From the NCBI RefSeq assembly GCF_001667265.1, contig NZ_LZHW01000081.1, forward strand, positions 1-38,010: a stretch of 38,010 bases of DNA, given 5' to 3'. Shown here one piece after another: positions 1 to 7,676 of this stretch (positions within the stretch are counted from its first letter, which is position 1; every line of letters starts with the position of its first letter). This stretch comes from Mycobacterium sp. ACS4331. Lineage in GTDB: Bacteria > Actinomycetota > Actinomycetes > Mycobacteriales > Mycobacteriaceae. The notes under the pieces are model-generated. The model saw nothing but the letters and a program-made list of their open reading frames with translations, was not told the origin of the DNA and made no database searches. A program made the translations under genes and the position numbers.

Positions 1-118
1 CCGCACCCTCCCCCCACCCCCCCCCCCGCCCCCGCCCCCCCCCCCCCCCGTCTCTTGTTTGCCACACCCCCCCCCCCTTTCACCCCCCGCCCCCCCCCCC
101 CCCGGGGCCCCGGCCCGC
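1..118. other. Low-complexity poly-C contig end
   Basis: The first ~118 bases are almost only C with a few interrupting bases. This mirrors the poly-G tract at the other end: read outward on the opposite strand it is also poly-G. That symmetry points to no-signal G calls assembled onto both contig ends, not to genomic sequence. No gene is called here. The real sequence appears to begin near the ribosome binding site at about 124-131. Confidence 0.85.
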
Positions 119-136
119 GCACGTTAGGGAGAACTC

Positions 137-922
137 ATGGAGCTCAAAGATCGCGTGGCCCTGATCACTGGGGGCGGATCCGGGATCGGGCGGGCCAGTG
201 CACAGCGACTGGCGGCCGAGGGCATGCGGGTGTGCGTGCTCGACATCGACGGTGACACGGCCGAGGGGGTGGCGAGCTCACTCGGTGGGCTTGGGCTGCG
301 GTGCGATGTGTCGGACGCCGAGCAGGTGGAGCGGGCCTTCGACACCTGCAGGGCGGAACTCGGCAGCGTGGATCTGGCATTCCTCAACGCGGGCATCACC
401 ATTCACTGGACCGGTGACATCGGGACCCTCGACCTGGCGCAGTATCGGCGCTCCGTTGGAGTGAATCTGGACGGTGTCGTGTTCGGTGCGGTGGCGGCCG
501 TCCGTGCGATGCGGGCTCGCGAGAATGCCACGGAAGGTCTGATTCTGGCGACCGCGTCGCTGGCGGGCCTGCTGCCTTGGCATCCCGATCCGGTCTACTC
601 CCTGGGCAAGCACGGCGTGGTCGGGTTCATGCGGTCGATCGCGCCGAACCTCGCCGCCGAGGGGATCGCCGCGCACACGATCTGCCCCGGCATCACCGAG
701 ACCGGCGTGCTCGGTGATCGGCGTTCGCTCGTCGAACGCCTGGGTGTGCCCGTGATGGAACCCGAGGCCATCGCTGACGCGGTTCTGACAGCCGCCGGCG
801 CACCGCTGGATGCGGCGGGGTCCTGCTGGGTGGTGCAGCACGGAAAGCCGGCATGGGCAATGGAATTCGCTGACGTCGAATGCCGCGACAGCCGTCTGAA
901 CATGCCCATCGCGCGGCGCTAG
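137..922 (+). CDS. Short-chain dehydrogenase/reductase (SDR)
   Basis: This 261-aa cytoplasmic protein is a classical SDR, expected to oxidise or reduce an alcohol/ketone with NAD(P)(H). The N-terminal Rossmann motif TGGGSGIGRA lies at residues 11-20, and an aspartate (D36) at the end of strand 2 suggests NAD(H) preference. The structural LNAG motif is near residue 83, and the catalytic residues are S141, Y154 and K158 (YxxxK). The length is normal for the family. The ATG is preceded by TAGGGAGA at a suitable distance. The gene is the first real one after the artefactual contig end and converges on the P450 at 942, with a shared hairpin between them. The substrate is unknown. Confidence 0.9.
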   Translation: MELKDRVALITGGGSGIGRASAQRLAAEGMRVCVLDIDGDTAEGVASSLGGLGLRCDVSDAEQVERAFDTCRAELGSVDLAFLNAGITIHWTGDIGTLDLAQYRRSVGVNLDGVVFGAVAAVRAMRARENATEGLILATASLAGLLPWHPDPVYSLGKHGVVGFMRSIAPNLAAEGIAAHTICPGITETGVLGDRRSLVERLGVPVMEPEAIADAVLTAAGAPLDAAGSCWVVQHGKPAWAMEFADVECRDSRLNMPIARR

Positions 923-927
923 CCGAA

Positions 928-963
928 CATGCCTGCGATCGTCAGCCGATGATCGCAGGCATG
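928..963. terminator. Hairpin between convergent SDR and P450 genes
   Basis: Perfect 13-bp arms (928-940 and 951-963) flank a 10-nt loop, starting six bases after the SDR stop. The hairpin overlaps the last codons of the P450 on the other strand, so it could end transcription in both directions. There is no U-tract, which is common for mycobacterial terminators. Confidence 0.6.
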
Positions 964-2153
964 GTGTCCCAGCCCCGGACCGTGGCCGTGGGGGCCCGGA
1001 CCGCGTGCTCGGAATCGATCGTCCAATCCGGCCAGCGCTTGAGGATCTCCTCCAGCGCGATTCGGCCTTCGAGGCGCGCCAACGACGCCCCCAGACAGAA
1101 GTGCGTGCCGCGGCCGAATGACAGGTGATTGGCATTGCGGTGGATGTCGAATCGTTCGGGGTCGTCGAACTTGCGCTCGTCGCGGTTGGCGGCCCCTGCC
1201 ATCAGCAGCAGCGCGCTGCCGGCCGGAATGGTCTGACCGTGGAACTCGACGTCCTTGGCCACATACCGCGCGATGTGGTGCACCGGCGGTTCGTAGCGCA
1301 GCACCTCCTCGACGGCCAACGGGATCAGCGACGGGTCGGCCACCAGCTCGCGGCGCTGATCGGGGTGCTCACCCAGCAGCTTTCCCAGCCAGCCGAAGAG
1401 GCGGCCGACGGTCTCGGTACCGGCATTGGCGATCACCCCGAGGAATACGAGCAGTTCGTCGGTGCTCAGTCGGCGCACGGTGCCGGACACGTCTTTGAAC
1501 TCGACGTTGAGCAGTTCGGTGACCAGGTCGTCGGAGGGGTTCTGCTCACGCCACGCCACATAGTCGGCGAACATGTTGCCGTTGAAGTAGTTGGTCTTGC
1601 TGACCTTCAGTGGCTTCCCGGGTTCGTTGCGCAGCCTGCGGCCCGCGATGGACCGCACGCTGCGCTGCAGTGAGTCGGGCATGCCGACCAGCATGCCGAT
1701 CACGCGCATGGGCAGCTCGGCGCCGAGATCCAGGGTGAAGTCGAGGCGGTCGCCCTCGGTGAGGGGATCGAGGCAGGCCGCGCAGAATGCCCGTACATGC
1801 TCCTCGATGGCGGCCATCTTCCGCGGCGTGAATGCGCGTGACACCAGCAGCCTGTGCACGGTGTGCAGCGGAGGGTCTTCGTTGATGAACACGCCCAGCG
1901 GCATGACGGGTTCGGCCTTGACCACCTCGAGGATGTCGCCTTTGGCAGAGCTCAGGTTGTCGATGTCGCGCAGACCGGCCTCGACGTCGGCGAAGCGGCT
2001 CAGCCCCCAGAAGTCGAGCCGCTCGTTGTAGTACACGGGGGCTTCGTCCCGCAGTCGGCGGTAGGTGGGGTAGGGGTCCACGTCGATCTCGATGTCGTAC
2101 GGATCGTACGAGAGCTGATCGGCCCGTGACTGGTCACCGTCTAAGGCGTGCAT
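942..2153 (-). CDS. Cytochrome P450
   Basis: This 403-aa protein is a soluble bacterial P450 monooxygenase. The I-helix oxygen-activation motif is AGTET (in GVIANAGTETVG), the K-helix ExxR is EEVLRYEP, and the haem-binding signature is FGRGTHFCLG with the thiolate Cys near residue 353. The length is typical. I chose the ATG at 2153 because GGACCTAGGAGCAC just upstream gives an AGGAG site at good spacing, and the protein then starts MHALDGDQ. A longer reading to 2204 has no such site and would cover the divergent promoter. It is divergent from the LLM oxidoreductase at 2251. Unlike the other two P450s of the window it has no adjacent ferredoxin, so its redox partner lies elsewhere. The substrate is unknown. 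Confidence 0.92.
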   Translation of the reverse strand: MHALDGDQSRADQLSYDPYDIEIDVDPYPTYRRLRDEAPVYYNERLDFWGLSRFADVEAGLRDIDNLSSAKGDILEVVKAEPVMPLGVFINEDPPLHTVHRLLVSRAFTPRKMAAIEEHVRAFCAACLDPLTEGDRLDFTLDLGAELPMRVIGMLVGMPDSLQRSVRSIAGRRLRNEPGKPLKVSKTNYFNGNMFADYVAWREQNPSDDLVTELLNVEFKDVSGTVRRLSTDELLVFLGVIANAGTETVGRLFGWLGKLLGEHPDQRRELVADPSLIPLAVEEVLRYEPPVHHIARYVAKDVEFHGQTIPAGSALLLMAGAANRDERKFDDPERFDIHRNANHLSFGRGTHFCLGASLARLEGRIALEEILKRWPDWTIDSEHAVRAPTATVRGWDTMPAIIG

Positions 2154-2203
2154 CGTGCTCCTAGGTCCTGGTGTAAGTCCTTGTGCCGGAAGCCGACCTG
2201 GCA

Positions 2204-2223
2204 TGCAGTACGATCGTACAGCA
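2204..2223. promoter_or_regulatory. 20-bp palindromic operator candidate between P450 and LLM genes
   Basis: TGCAGTACGATCGTACAGCA contains a perfect 12-bp palindrome (2208-2219) and is symmetric over all 20 bp except one base pair. It lies in the 97-bp intergenic region between divergently transcribed genes, 27 bp before the LLM start and 50 bp before the P450 start. The size and position suit a TetR-type repressor; the TetR gene at 3134-3724 is the nearest candidate. A related CGTACG-GAT-CGTACG sequence sits inside the P450 at 2096-2110. Confidence 0.5.
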
Positions 2224-2250
2224 CCCGCCGGATGGACTGAAGGAGCGGCG

Positions 2251-3102
2251 ATGGAATTGGGCTACGTCTCGCTGAACACGCCCCGCGACATACCGGTGGC
2301 GGTGCTGGGTGCGGAGCTGGAATCCCGTGGTTTCGAGTCACTTTGGGTCGGTGAACACCCGCAGGTGCCGGTCTCTGCCGGTGCTGCGCTGCCCAAGAGT
2401 CTGCTCGAGTCCCAGAAGCAGATCCTCGACCCGCTGCTCTCGCTGGCCATGGCGGCGCAGGCCACCACGACGCTGCGCCTCGGCACGGCGGTCGCGCTGC
2501 CGCTCGAACGCGAGCTGTTCACCCTCGCCAAGCAGGTCGCCACGCTGGACCTCCTCAGCGGGGGGCGACTGCTGTTCGGTGTGGGAGTGGGGATGCGCGC
2601 CGAACTCGAGGCGTCGAGGCCGATCGCGTGGTCCGACCGCTACCGGGCGCTCGCCGACATGGTGGCTGCGCTGGACGCGCTGTGGACCCAGGACGAGTCG
2701 TCGCACCATGGCGAGTTCTTCGACTTCGATCCGGTGTGGTCCTACCCGAAACCGCATCAGCGCCCGCGTCCGCCCCTGCTGGCGTCCGCGACCGGGCCCA
2801 AGGCCGTGCGGGCCTGCGCGAAATGGGCCGACGGGTGGCTGCCGGGTGATGCCGCACTGCGTGACGTGGCCGGAGCGCTGTCCGACTTCCGCCGGGCGGC
2901 CGAGGAGGCCGGTCGCGATCCGGCCGCACTGGACCTCACGATCATGGTGTGGGGCGAGCCGAAGGTCGAGGTGCTGGCCGGCTATCGGGACCTCGGATTC
3001 AACCGTGCGGTCGTCGGTGGCGGAAGGCGCGGCGGTGCTGATCCCGCGACCACGCTGCCATTTCTGGACCGGTGCGCGCAGTTCGTCGACGAGTTGCGGT
3101 GA
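2251..3102 (+). CDS. LLM-class (probably F420-dependent) oxidoreductase
   Basis: This 283-aa protein belongs to the luciferase-like monooxygenase superfamily, whose mycobacterial members often use coenzyme F420. The sequence shows the TIM-barrel pattern ESRGFESLWVGEH near residues 24-36, RLGTAVALPLER, and the characteristic QVATLDLLSGGRLLFGVGVG near residues 95-114. The start at 2251 (MELGYVSL) follows AAGGAG at 2240-2245; an upstream in-frame ATG at 2155 would read through the divergent promoter and the palindrome. The gene diverges from the P450 and converges on a TetR gene. F420 use is inferred from the family and was not proven by a residue. The substrate is unknown. Confidence 0.85.
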   Translation: MELGYVSLNTPRDIPVAVLGAELESRGFESLWVGEHPQVPVSAGAALPKSLLESQKQILDPLLSLAMAAQATTTLRLGTAVALPLERELFTLAKQVATLDLLSGGRLLFGVGVGMRAELEASRPIAWSDRYRALADMVAALDALWTQDESSHHGEFFDFDPVWSYPKPHQRPRPPLLASATGPKAVRACAKWADGWLPGDAALRDVAGALSDFRRAAEEAGRDPAALDLTIMVWGEPKVEVLAGYRDLGFNRAVVGGGRRGGADPATTLPFLDRCAQFVDELR

Positions 3103-3133
3103 CCCCGCGACCGCCGGGCGCGCCGGGCGAGAC

Positions 3134-3724
3134 CTAGGACTCCTCGAGTGACTCCAGGTACTGCTCGAAAGCCGACGTCACCTCTTTGTGGGCGGTCTTG
3201 ACCCCCACACCCTCTTCAAGGCTCAGGAACTTCGGGATGCCCGACATCAGCAGTTGCAGTGCGGCCAGCGAGAAGTGGCCGCCCGGGCGGGCGTCCTTGC
3301 CGAACTTCGCCGCCAGCGCGTCCACCTGCACCTTGCGCATGCGCTTGGTCACCTGGGCGATCTCGGTCTGGATCGACTTGCGGTGGTTGCCCAGGGCCAT
3401 GAACTCAGTCATCAGGGCGCCCGTCGCCTCACGCTGGTTGTAGCGCCACAGCGTCCGAAGCGGTTCGTCGGGATGAGCCGCCAACGTCTTCGTCAGGTAC
3501 TCCAGATTGGCTTCGGAGTACCGACGAATCGCGGCGACGAAGATCTCATCGAGGGTGGGGAAGTAGTACTGCACCAGGCTGGGGGTGACGCCGGCCTCCG
3601 AGGCCAGCGCGCGGTAGGTGACGCTGGCGTAGCCCTTCTCCAGCAACAACCGCTCGACGCAGTCGAGCAGGGCGTCGCGCGTCTTGGAGTTCTCAGCGCC
3701 GACGCGCCGCGGTGCTGCAGCCAT
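3134..3724 (-). CDS. TetR-family transcriptional regulator
   Basis: This 196-aa DNA-binding regulator has an N-terminal helix-turn-helix at about residues 12-58 (TRDALLDCVERLLLEKGYASVTYRALASEAGVTPSLVQYYF in essence), followed by an all-helical ligand-binding domain without recognisable ligand residues. An AGGAG sequence lies a few bases before the ATG. It converges on the LLM gene and diverges from the monooxygenase at 3862, with an 18-bp inverted repeat in between at 3794-3811. That arrangement suggests it represses its own gene and the neighbouring monooxygenase, and perhaps the P450/LLM pair through the palindrome at 2204. The inducer is unknown. Confidence 0.88.
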   Translation of the reverse strand: MAAAPRRVGAENSKTRDALLDCVERLLLEKGYASVTYRALASEAGVTPSLVQYYFPTLDEIFVAAIRRYSEANLEYLTKTLAAHPDEPLRTLWRYNQREATGALMTEFMALGNHRKSIQTEIAQVTKRMRKVQVDALAAKFGKDARPGGHFSLAALQLLMSGIPKFLSLEEGVGVKTAHKEVTSAFEQYLESLEES

Positions 3725-3793
3725 GATCTCCTCGCCTCTTGAACTGCCTACAGTCTGACACGCACTGTGCGGGCCGCACTGCGACCCGGCTAT

Positions 3794-3811
3794 GCTATAC
3801 GGGTGTATAGC
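3794..3811. promoter_or_regulatory. Inverted repeat GCTATAC-N4-GTATAGC, operator candidate
   Basis: Two perfect 7-bp arms with a 4-bp spacer (GGGT) lie in the 137-bp region between the divergent TetR gene (start 3724) and the monooxygenase (start 3862). The site overlaps the likely promoter zone of the monooxygenase. Its half-site GTATAG resembles the TGTATA half-sites at 35636 and 36415, but the spacing differs. Confidence 0.5.
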
Positions 3812-3861
3812 CTACGGCGCTTTTTGACGTGGGATCACCCTGAGATGGTCGGAGGATGTCG

Positions 3862-5232
3862 GTGCCCAAACGCATGATCTTCACGCTGTTGGTGATGAAC
3901 TCCGTCGGACACAACTTCCAGGGCGGCTGGCGGCATCCGCGGGCCCGTAACCGGGAGTACAAGAACTTCGACATGTGGGTCGATCTGGCGAAGAAGGCTG
4001 AGCGGGCCAAGTTCGACGCCTTCTTCTTCACCGACGTCCTCGGAGTGCAGGGGGAGTACAACGGATCGCGGGACATCGTCTTCGAGCAGGCGATGAACGT
4101 ACCCATCGGCGACTGCACGATGCTGCTGCCGGTGCTCGCGCACGAGACCACCGACATCGGACTGATGTACACGAGTTCGGTGATCCAGCAGCATCCGTTC
4201 GCGTTCGCGCGCCAGGTGTCGACGCTGGACCAGCTCAGTGGCGGCCGGGTCGGGTGGAACATCGTCACCTCGGCCAACGAACGCGCCTTCGCCAACTTCG
4301 GCGTGCCCGGCGGGCTGACCCACGACCAGCGCTATGAGTGGGCCCAGGAGTACACCGACGTCGTCTACAAGCTGTGGGAGGGATCGTGGGACGTCGACGC
4401 CGTGGTCGACGATCCCGACCGCGGGATCTACACCGACCCTACGAAGGTGCACGACATCAACCACGTCGGCGACCGCTATCGCGTCGAGGGCTACAACCTC
4501 ATGGAGCCCTCGCCGCAGCGGACGCCGCTGCTCGCACAAGCCGGCGGATCACCCGCGGGACTCGACTTCGCGAGCAGGCACGCCGAGGTCATGTTCCTGT
4601 CGGCGTTCACGCCCGAGGCCATCGCGCAACAGGTCGGCACGGTGCGGGCCAAGGCCCGCGAACACGGGCGTTGCGACGAGGACATTGTCTTCCTGCAGGG
4701 GCTGATGTTCGTGGTGGGCTCCACCGACGAGGAGGCCAACCGCAAGTGGATGGAACTCGAGGAGTGGCGGTCGCAGGAGGCGCAGGCGGCCTATTTCGCC
4801 AGCCTGTCCGGTATGGACCTCGGCCAGTATGACCCCGAGACCCCGTTGGAGGACCTCCTCGAGTCGATGCCGGGCATCCAGGGCGCGTTCCTGTCGCTCA
4901 TCAACGCCTGGCCCGCGGGCAGCAGGCCCACCATTCGGGACTTCCTCACGACGATGTCGCTGCCGCAGATGGTGGTCGGCTCACCCGAGACCATCGCGAC
5001 GCGGCTGATGGAGTTCCAGGCTGCGGGTTCCGACGGCTTCCAGGTGATGAACATGCTGATGCCCGAGAGCTACGACGACTTCTTCGACCACGTCGTGCCG
5101 GTGCTGCAGGCGAAGGGCCTGATGCAGACCGAGTACCGCCCAGGGACATTGCGGCAGAAGATCTTCGACACCGACCACCCGCACATCAACGAGCGCCATC
5201 CCGCACGGGGTTTCCGCGGAACGCTCGCCTGA
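3862..5232 (+). CDS. NtaA/SnaA/DszA-type flavin-dependent monooxygenase
   Basis: This 456-aa protein belongs to the LLM branch of reduced-flavin monooxygenases that includes nitrilotriacetate monooxygenase NtaA, pristinamycin SnaA and the sulfone monooxygenase DszA. Family signatures are the N-terminal HNFQGGWRHP region, KKAERAKFDAFFFTD, and QVSTLDQLSGGRVGWNIVTS near residues 115-134. The length matches the family. I prefer the GTG at 3862: GGAGG at 3851-3855 is six bases before it, whereas the ATG at 3856 directly abuts GGAGG. A member of this group normally needs FMNH2 from a separate reductase, and none is visible here. The gene ends before a bidirectional hairpin. The substrate could be a sulfur, nitrogen or cyclic compound. 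Confidence 0.87.
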   Translation: MPKRMIFTLLVMNSVGHNFQGGWRHPRARNREYKNFDMWVDLAKKAERAKFDAFFFTDVLGVQGEYNGSRDIVFEQAMNVPIGDCTMLLPVLAHETTDIGLMYTSSVIQQHPFAFARQVSTLDQLSGGRVGWNIVTSANERAFANFGVPGGLTHDQRYEWAQEYTDVVYKLWEGSWDVDAVVDDPDRGIYTDPTKVHDINHVGDRYRVEGYNLMEPSPQRTPLLAQAGGSPAGLDFASRHAEVMFLSAFTPEAIAQQVGTVRAKAREHGRCDEDIVFLQGLMFVVGSTDEEANRKWMELEEWRSQEAQAAYFASLSGMDLGQYDPETPLEDLLESMPGIQGAFLSLINAWPAGSRPTIRDFLTTMSLPQMVVGSPETIATRLMEFQAAGSDGFQVMNMLMPESYDDFFDHVVPVLQAKGLMQTEYRPGTLRQKIFDTDHPHINERHPARGFRGTLA

Positions 5233-5241
5233 ACGCCGAAA

Positions 5242-5289
5242 GGTGACTTGTTCACGGGTTTTCCCAGGAAGGCCCGTGAATAAGTCACC
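5242..5289. terminator. Bidirectional hairpin between convergent genes
   Basis: Arms of 17 bp (5242-5258 and 5273-5289) with one mismatch flank a 14-nt loop. The hairpin sits in the 82-bp gap between the convergent monooxygenase (ends 5232) and the acyl-CoA dehydrogenase subunit (ends 5315), so it probably terminates both. No long U-tract follows. Confidence 0.75.
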
Positions 5290-5314
5290 CCTCGGCGGTA
5301 AAAAGGGGAGAGGG

Positions 5315-6112
5315 CTAGAGTTCCGCCAGTCTGGGCACCGACCCGCGGGCCCGCAGACCCGCGCCGACCTTGCGGGTGAGTTCCCTTGAGCTGCCGAGCA
5401 GTCCGTCGAGCACCAGCACCCGCTTCACATGCACGTGCAGATCATGCTCCTCGGTGAAACCGATGCCGCCGAGCACCTGCTGGCAGTGCTTCGCCGCGGT
5501 CAGTGCGGCCCTGCCCGCCGCGGCCTTGGCCAGCATGGCGGTCAAGTCGGGGCTCTCGGTGCCCGGCAGTCCCAGTGTCGCCTCGGCGCCCTCGATCGCG
5601 ACCAGCGTCTCGGCCAGACGATGCCGGACGGCCTGAAACGACGCGATGGGCTTGCCGAACTGCACCCGGTCCAGGGCGTGTTGGCGGGCCAGCGACAGCA
5701 TCGCCCGTGCCGAGCCGACCAGCCACCACCCGACCGCGCGGCGGGCCTCACCCATCCGCATCAGTTCACCGTCGGGCACCCGGCGCAGCGGCAGACCGCC
5801 CAGCGTCTGATCGCCGTCGTCGGCCCGGGCCCACACCACCCAACCGCCGCCCGTGTAGGGCACGGGGGGCGTGCCGCCCGGCAGGCCACCGATGGTCTCC
5901 AGCAGCACATCGTTGAGAACTGAAGCGTGCGAACCTGTTTCGCCCAGCAGTCGGAACACCAGCGGGATCGCCACGTCGGGCATATCCGAGAGCATCTCGG
6001 CCCAACCCAGTTCGGCGAGCGCGGCGTCCAGCTTGGTGCCGGAGGTGGTCAGCATGGTCTTGCGCAGCGCGTCCTCGAGCAGTCCGAGCGATTCCGCGTC
6101 CATGGTCTCCAT
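5315..6112 (-). CDS. Acyl-CoA dehydrogenase, short beta-type subunit
   Basis: This 265-aa protein has the C-terminal acyl-CoA dehydrogenase helical domain: ARQHALDRVQFGKPIASFQAVRHRLAE, then KHCQQVLGGIGFTEEHDLHVHVKR. The N-terminal and middle domains are much reduced compared with the usual 330-390 aa. It follows a full-length homologue (6115-7236) with a stop/start junction of a few bases. In mycobacteria such pairs (ChsE/FadE28-FadE29 type) form alpha2beta2 enzymes in which one subunit lacks part of the active site. I chose ATG 6112 because AAGGAG is five bases upstream; the GTG at 6118 overlaps the upstream stop as GTGA and is the alternative. A partner role is likely, and an independent enzyme is unlikely. 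Confidence 0.82.
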   Translation of the reverse strand: METMDAESLGLLEDALRKTMLTTSGTKLDAALAELGWAEMLSDMPDVAIPLVFRLLGETGSHASVLNDVLLETIGGLPGGTPPVPYTGGGWVVWARADDGDQTLGGLPLRRVPDGELMRMGEARRAVGWWLVGSARAMLSLARQHALDRVQFGKPIASFQAVRHRLAETLVAIEGAEATLGLPGTESPDLTAMLAKAAAGRAALTAAKHCQQVLGGIGFTEEHDLHVHVKRVLVLDGLLGSSRELTRKVGAGLRARGSVPRLAEL

Positions 6113-6114
6113 GC

Positions 6115-7236
6115 TCACTCCTTCCCCAGATCCAACAGCCGACGGGAGATGATGTTTCGCTGCACCTCGGCCGTGCCGCCGTAGATCGTGGCGGCCCGCG
6201 AGTACAGGTACTCGGTGCGCCAGTCGGTGTCCTCCAGTTCGATCACGCTGGGCATCAGATCCCGTGCGGTGTCGTAGAGCAACTGCTCGGCGCCGGCCAA
6301 CAGGACCTTGTCGATCGAGGTGTCCGGTCCGAGCCTGTGGCCCTCCGCCAACCGGTGCTGCGTGGCGCGCGACCGGCAGCGCAGGGTGTGCAGCGCCAGG
6401 TAGACCGCGCCCAGATCACTGTCCACGGCCTGCCCGTCACCCTTGACCTCGGCGACCAGGGCGTCGAACCGCGAATACAGGTAGGCGATGCGCTGCCAGA
6501 AGCACGTCGAGCGCTCATACGGCAGCAGATCCATCGCGAGTTGCCAGCCGTCGCCGGGCTTTCCGAGCATGCGGCCGGCGTCGACCTCGACGTTGTCGAA
6601 GTAGACCTCGCAGAACTCGTCGACATCGTGCATGGTGCGCAGCGGGCGTACCGAGATGCCCGGGGTGTCGACGTCGACGAAGAACGCGGTGATGGCCTGG
6701 TGGTTGGGGGTCTCCGCGTCGCCGGTGCGGGTCAGCAGGATGCAGCGCTGCGAGTGCTGGGCAAAACTCGTCCACACCTTCTGGCCGTTGATCACCCACT
6801 TGTCGCCCTGCTGGCTCGCCCGAGTCGTGATCGAAGCCAGGTCGCTGCCGGAGCCCGGCTCCGAAAAGCCCTGGCACCACTGCTCTTCACCGCGCAGCAG
6901 CTTGGGCACCATCTCGGCCGCGAGGTCGGTGGGTGCGTAGTCGATCATGGTCGGGGTCAGCACCTCGAGCATCGAGTACGGACCCGGTTCGGCCAGTCGA
7001 CGTCCGACGACCTCTTCGCCGACGATGGCCCGCAGGATCGCGGGACCACCGAGGCCGCCCGCATGCTCAGGCCAGCCGTAGCGGCCCCACCCCGCGTCGT
7101 ACAGCGCCCGCTGCACTCGCCGGAACTGGGTCATGTGGCCGGCCAGCGAGTGGTCGTCCGGCGGCGTCAGGTCACACTCGTCCAGCCAGGCGCGCAACGC
7201 CTTTCGGAACTCGGCAGGCTGATGCAGATCGGTCAT
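6115..7236 (-). CDS. Acyl-CoA dehydrogenase, alpha-type subunit
   Basis: This 373-aa FAD-dependent enzyme introduces a 2,3-double bond into an acyl-CoA thioester. The usual blocks are visible: GWPEHAGGLGG near residue 54, QGFSEPGSGSDLASITTRA, DKWVINGQKVWTS in the middle beta domain, and the C-terminal IYGGTAEVQRNIISRRLLDLG. At the site where many family members have the catalytic Glu (YEGT) it reads YGGT, as in many actinobacterial FadE subunits whose base lies elsewhere. Its start overlaps the stop of the NTF2-fold gene (ATGA), and it is followed at once by the short subunit at 5315-6112. The two probably form one heteromeric enzyme acting on a cyclic or branched acyl-CoA. Confidence 0.9.
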   Translation of the reverse strand: MTDLHQPAEFRKALRAWLDECDLTPPDDHSLAGHMTQFRRVQRALYDAGWGRYGWPEHAGGLGGPAILRAIVGEEVVGRRLAEPGPYSMLEVLTPTMIDYAPTDLAAEMVPKLLRGEEQWCQGFSEPGSGSDLASITTRASQQGDKWVINGQKVWTSFAQHSQRCILLTRTGDAETPNHQAITAFFVDVDTPGISVRPLRTMHDVDEFCEVYFDNVEVDAGRMLGKPGDGWQLAMDLLPYERSTCFWQRIAYLYSRFDALVAEVKGDGQAVDSDLGAVYLALHTLRCRSRATQHRLAEGHRLGPDTSIDKVLLAGAEQLLYDTARDLMPSVIELEDTDWRTEYLYSRAATIYGGTAEVQRNIISRRLLDLGKE

Positions 7237-7676
7237 CCGGCCTCGGGCCTGCCGATCGCGTGCGGGCGGCCGTGGTCGTGATCACCGCTGCGCCGGATGA
7301 ACGTCATGGCACGGGTCCGCAGGCGCCACCCGTCCTCGGTACGCACGTAGGTGTCGCGGTAGTAGCCGATGCGCATGTCGTGCTTGGAGTGCTCGATGAA
7401 GCACAGGGGTTGGATACCCGAGGCAGTGTCGGCGCCCTCGTCGAGGTCGATGAGCGCGGTGCCGGTCATGAACAGACCCTTGGGCGCGGCATCGACGAGA
7501 ACCGGAAACCGGTTGAGGGTGTAGGTCTCGCCGAATGCGCTGTACGTGCCGTCCGGCGTGAAGACACTGACCAGGCCGTCGATGTCACCCTGGGTGATGG
7601 TGACGGCGTACTTGGCGAGCATCTGCTGGATCTCGACCAGATCCTCGATGCGGGTGGGCTTAGTTGTTGATCTCAT
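7233..7676 (-). CDS. NTF2-fold/SnoaL-like protein
   Basis: This 147-aa protein has the SnoaL_4/NTF2 pattern: an N-terminal helix with EDLVEIQQMLAKYAVTITQGDIDGLVSVFTPDG-type sequence, and a late strand ending YVRTEDGWRLRTRAMTFIRR. This fold is used by isomerases, dehydratases, cyclases and the small subunits of ring-hydroxylating oxygenases. I chose ATG 7676; a GTG at 7694 is possible but lies deeper in the upstream gene. The gene overlaps the end of the amidohydrolase by 17 bp, and its stop overlaps the acyl-CoA dehydrogenase start (ATGA). It is therefore translationally coupled inside the Rieske operon. The exact role cannot be told. Confidence 0.82.
   Translation of the reverse strand: MRSTTKPTRIEDLVEIQQMLAKYAVTITQGDIDGLVSVFTPDGTYSAFGETYTLNRFPVLVDAAPKGLFMTGTALIDLDEGADTASGIQPLCFIEHSKHDMRIGYYRDTYVRTEDGWRLRTRAMTFIRRSGDHDHGRPHAIGRPEAG

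Noticed and set aside
2096..2110. CGTACG-GAT-CGTACG as a second operator inside the P450
   Set aside because: It encodes the conserved DPYD stretch of the P450 N-terminus, so the codons explain it without a regulatory role.
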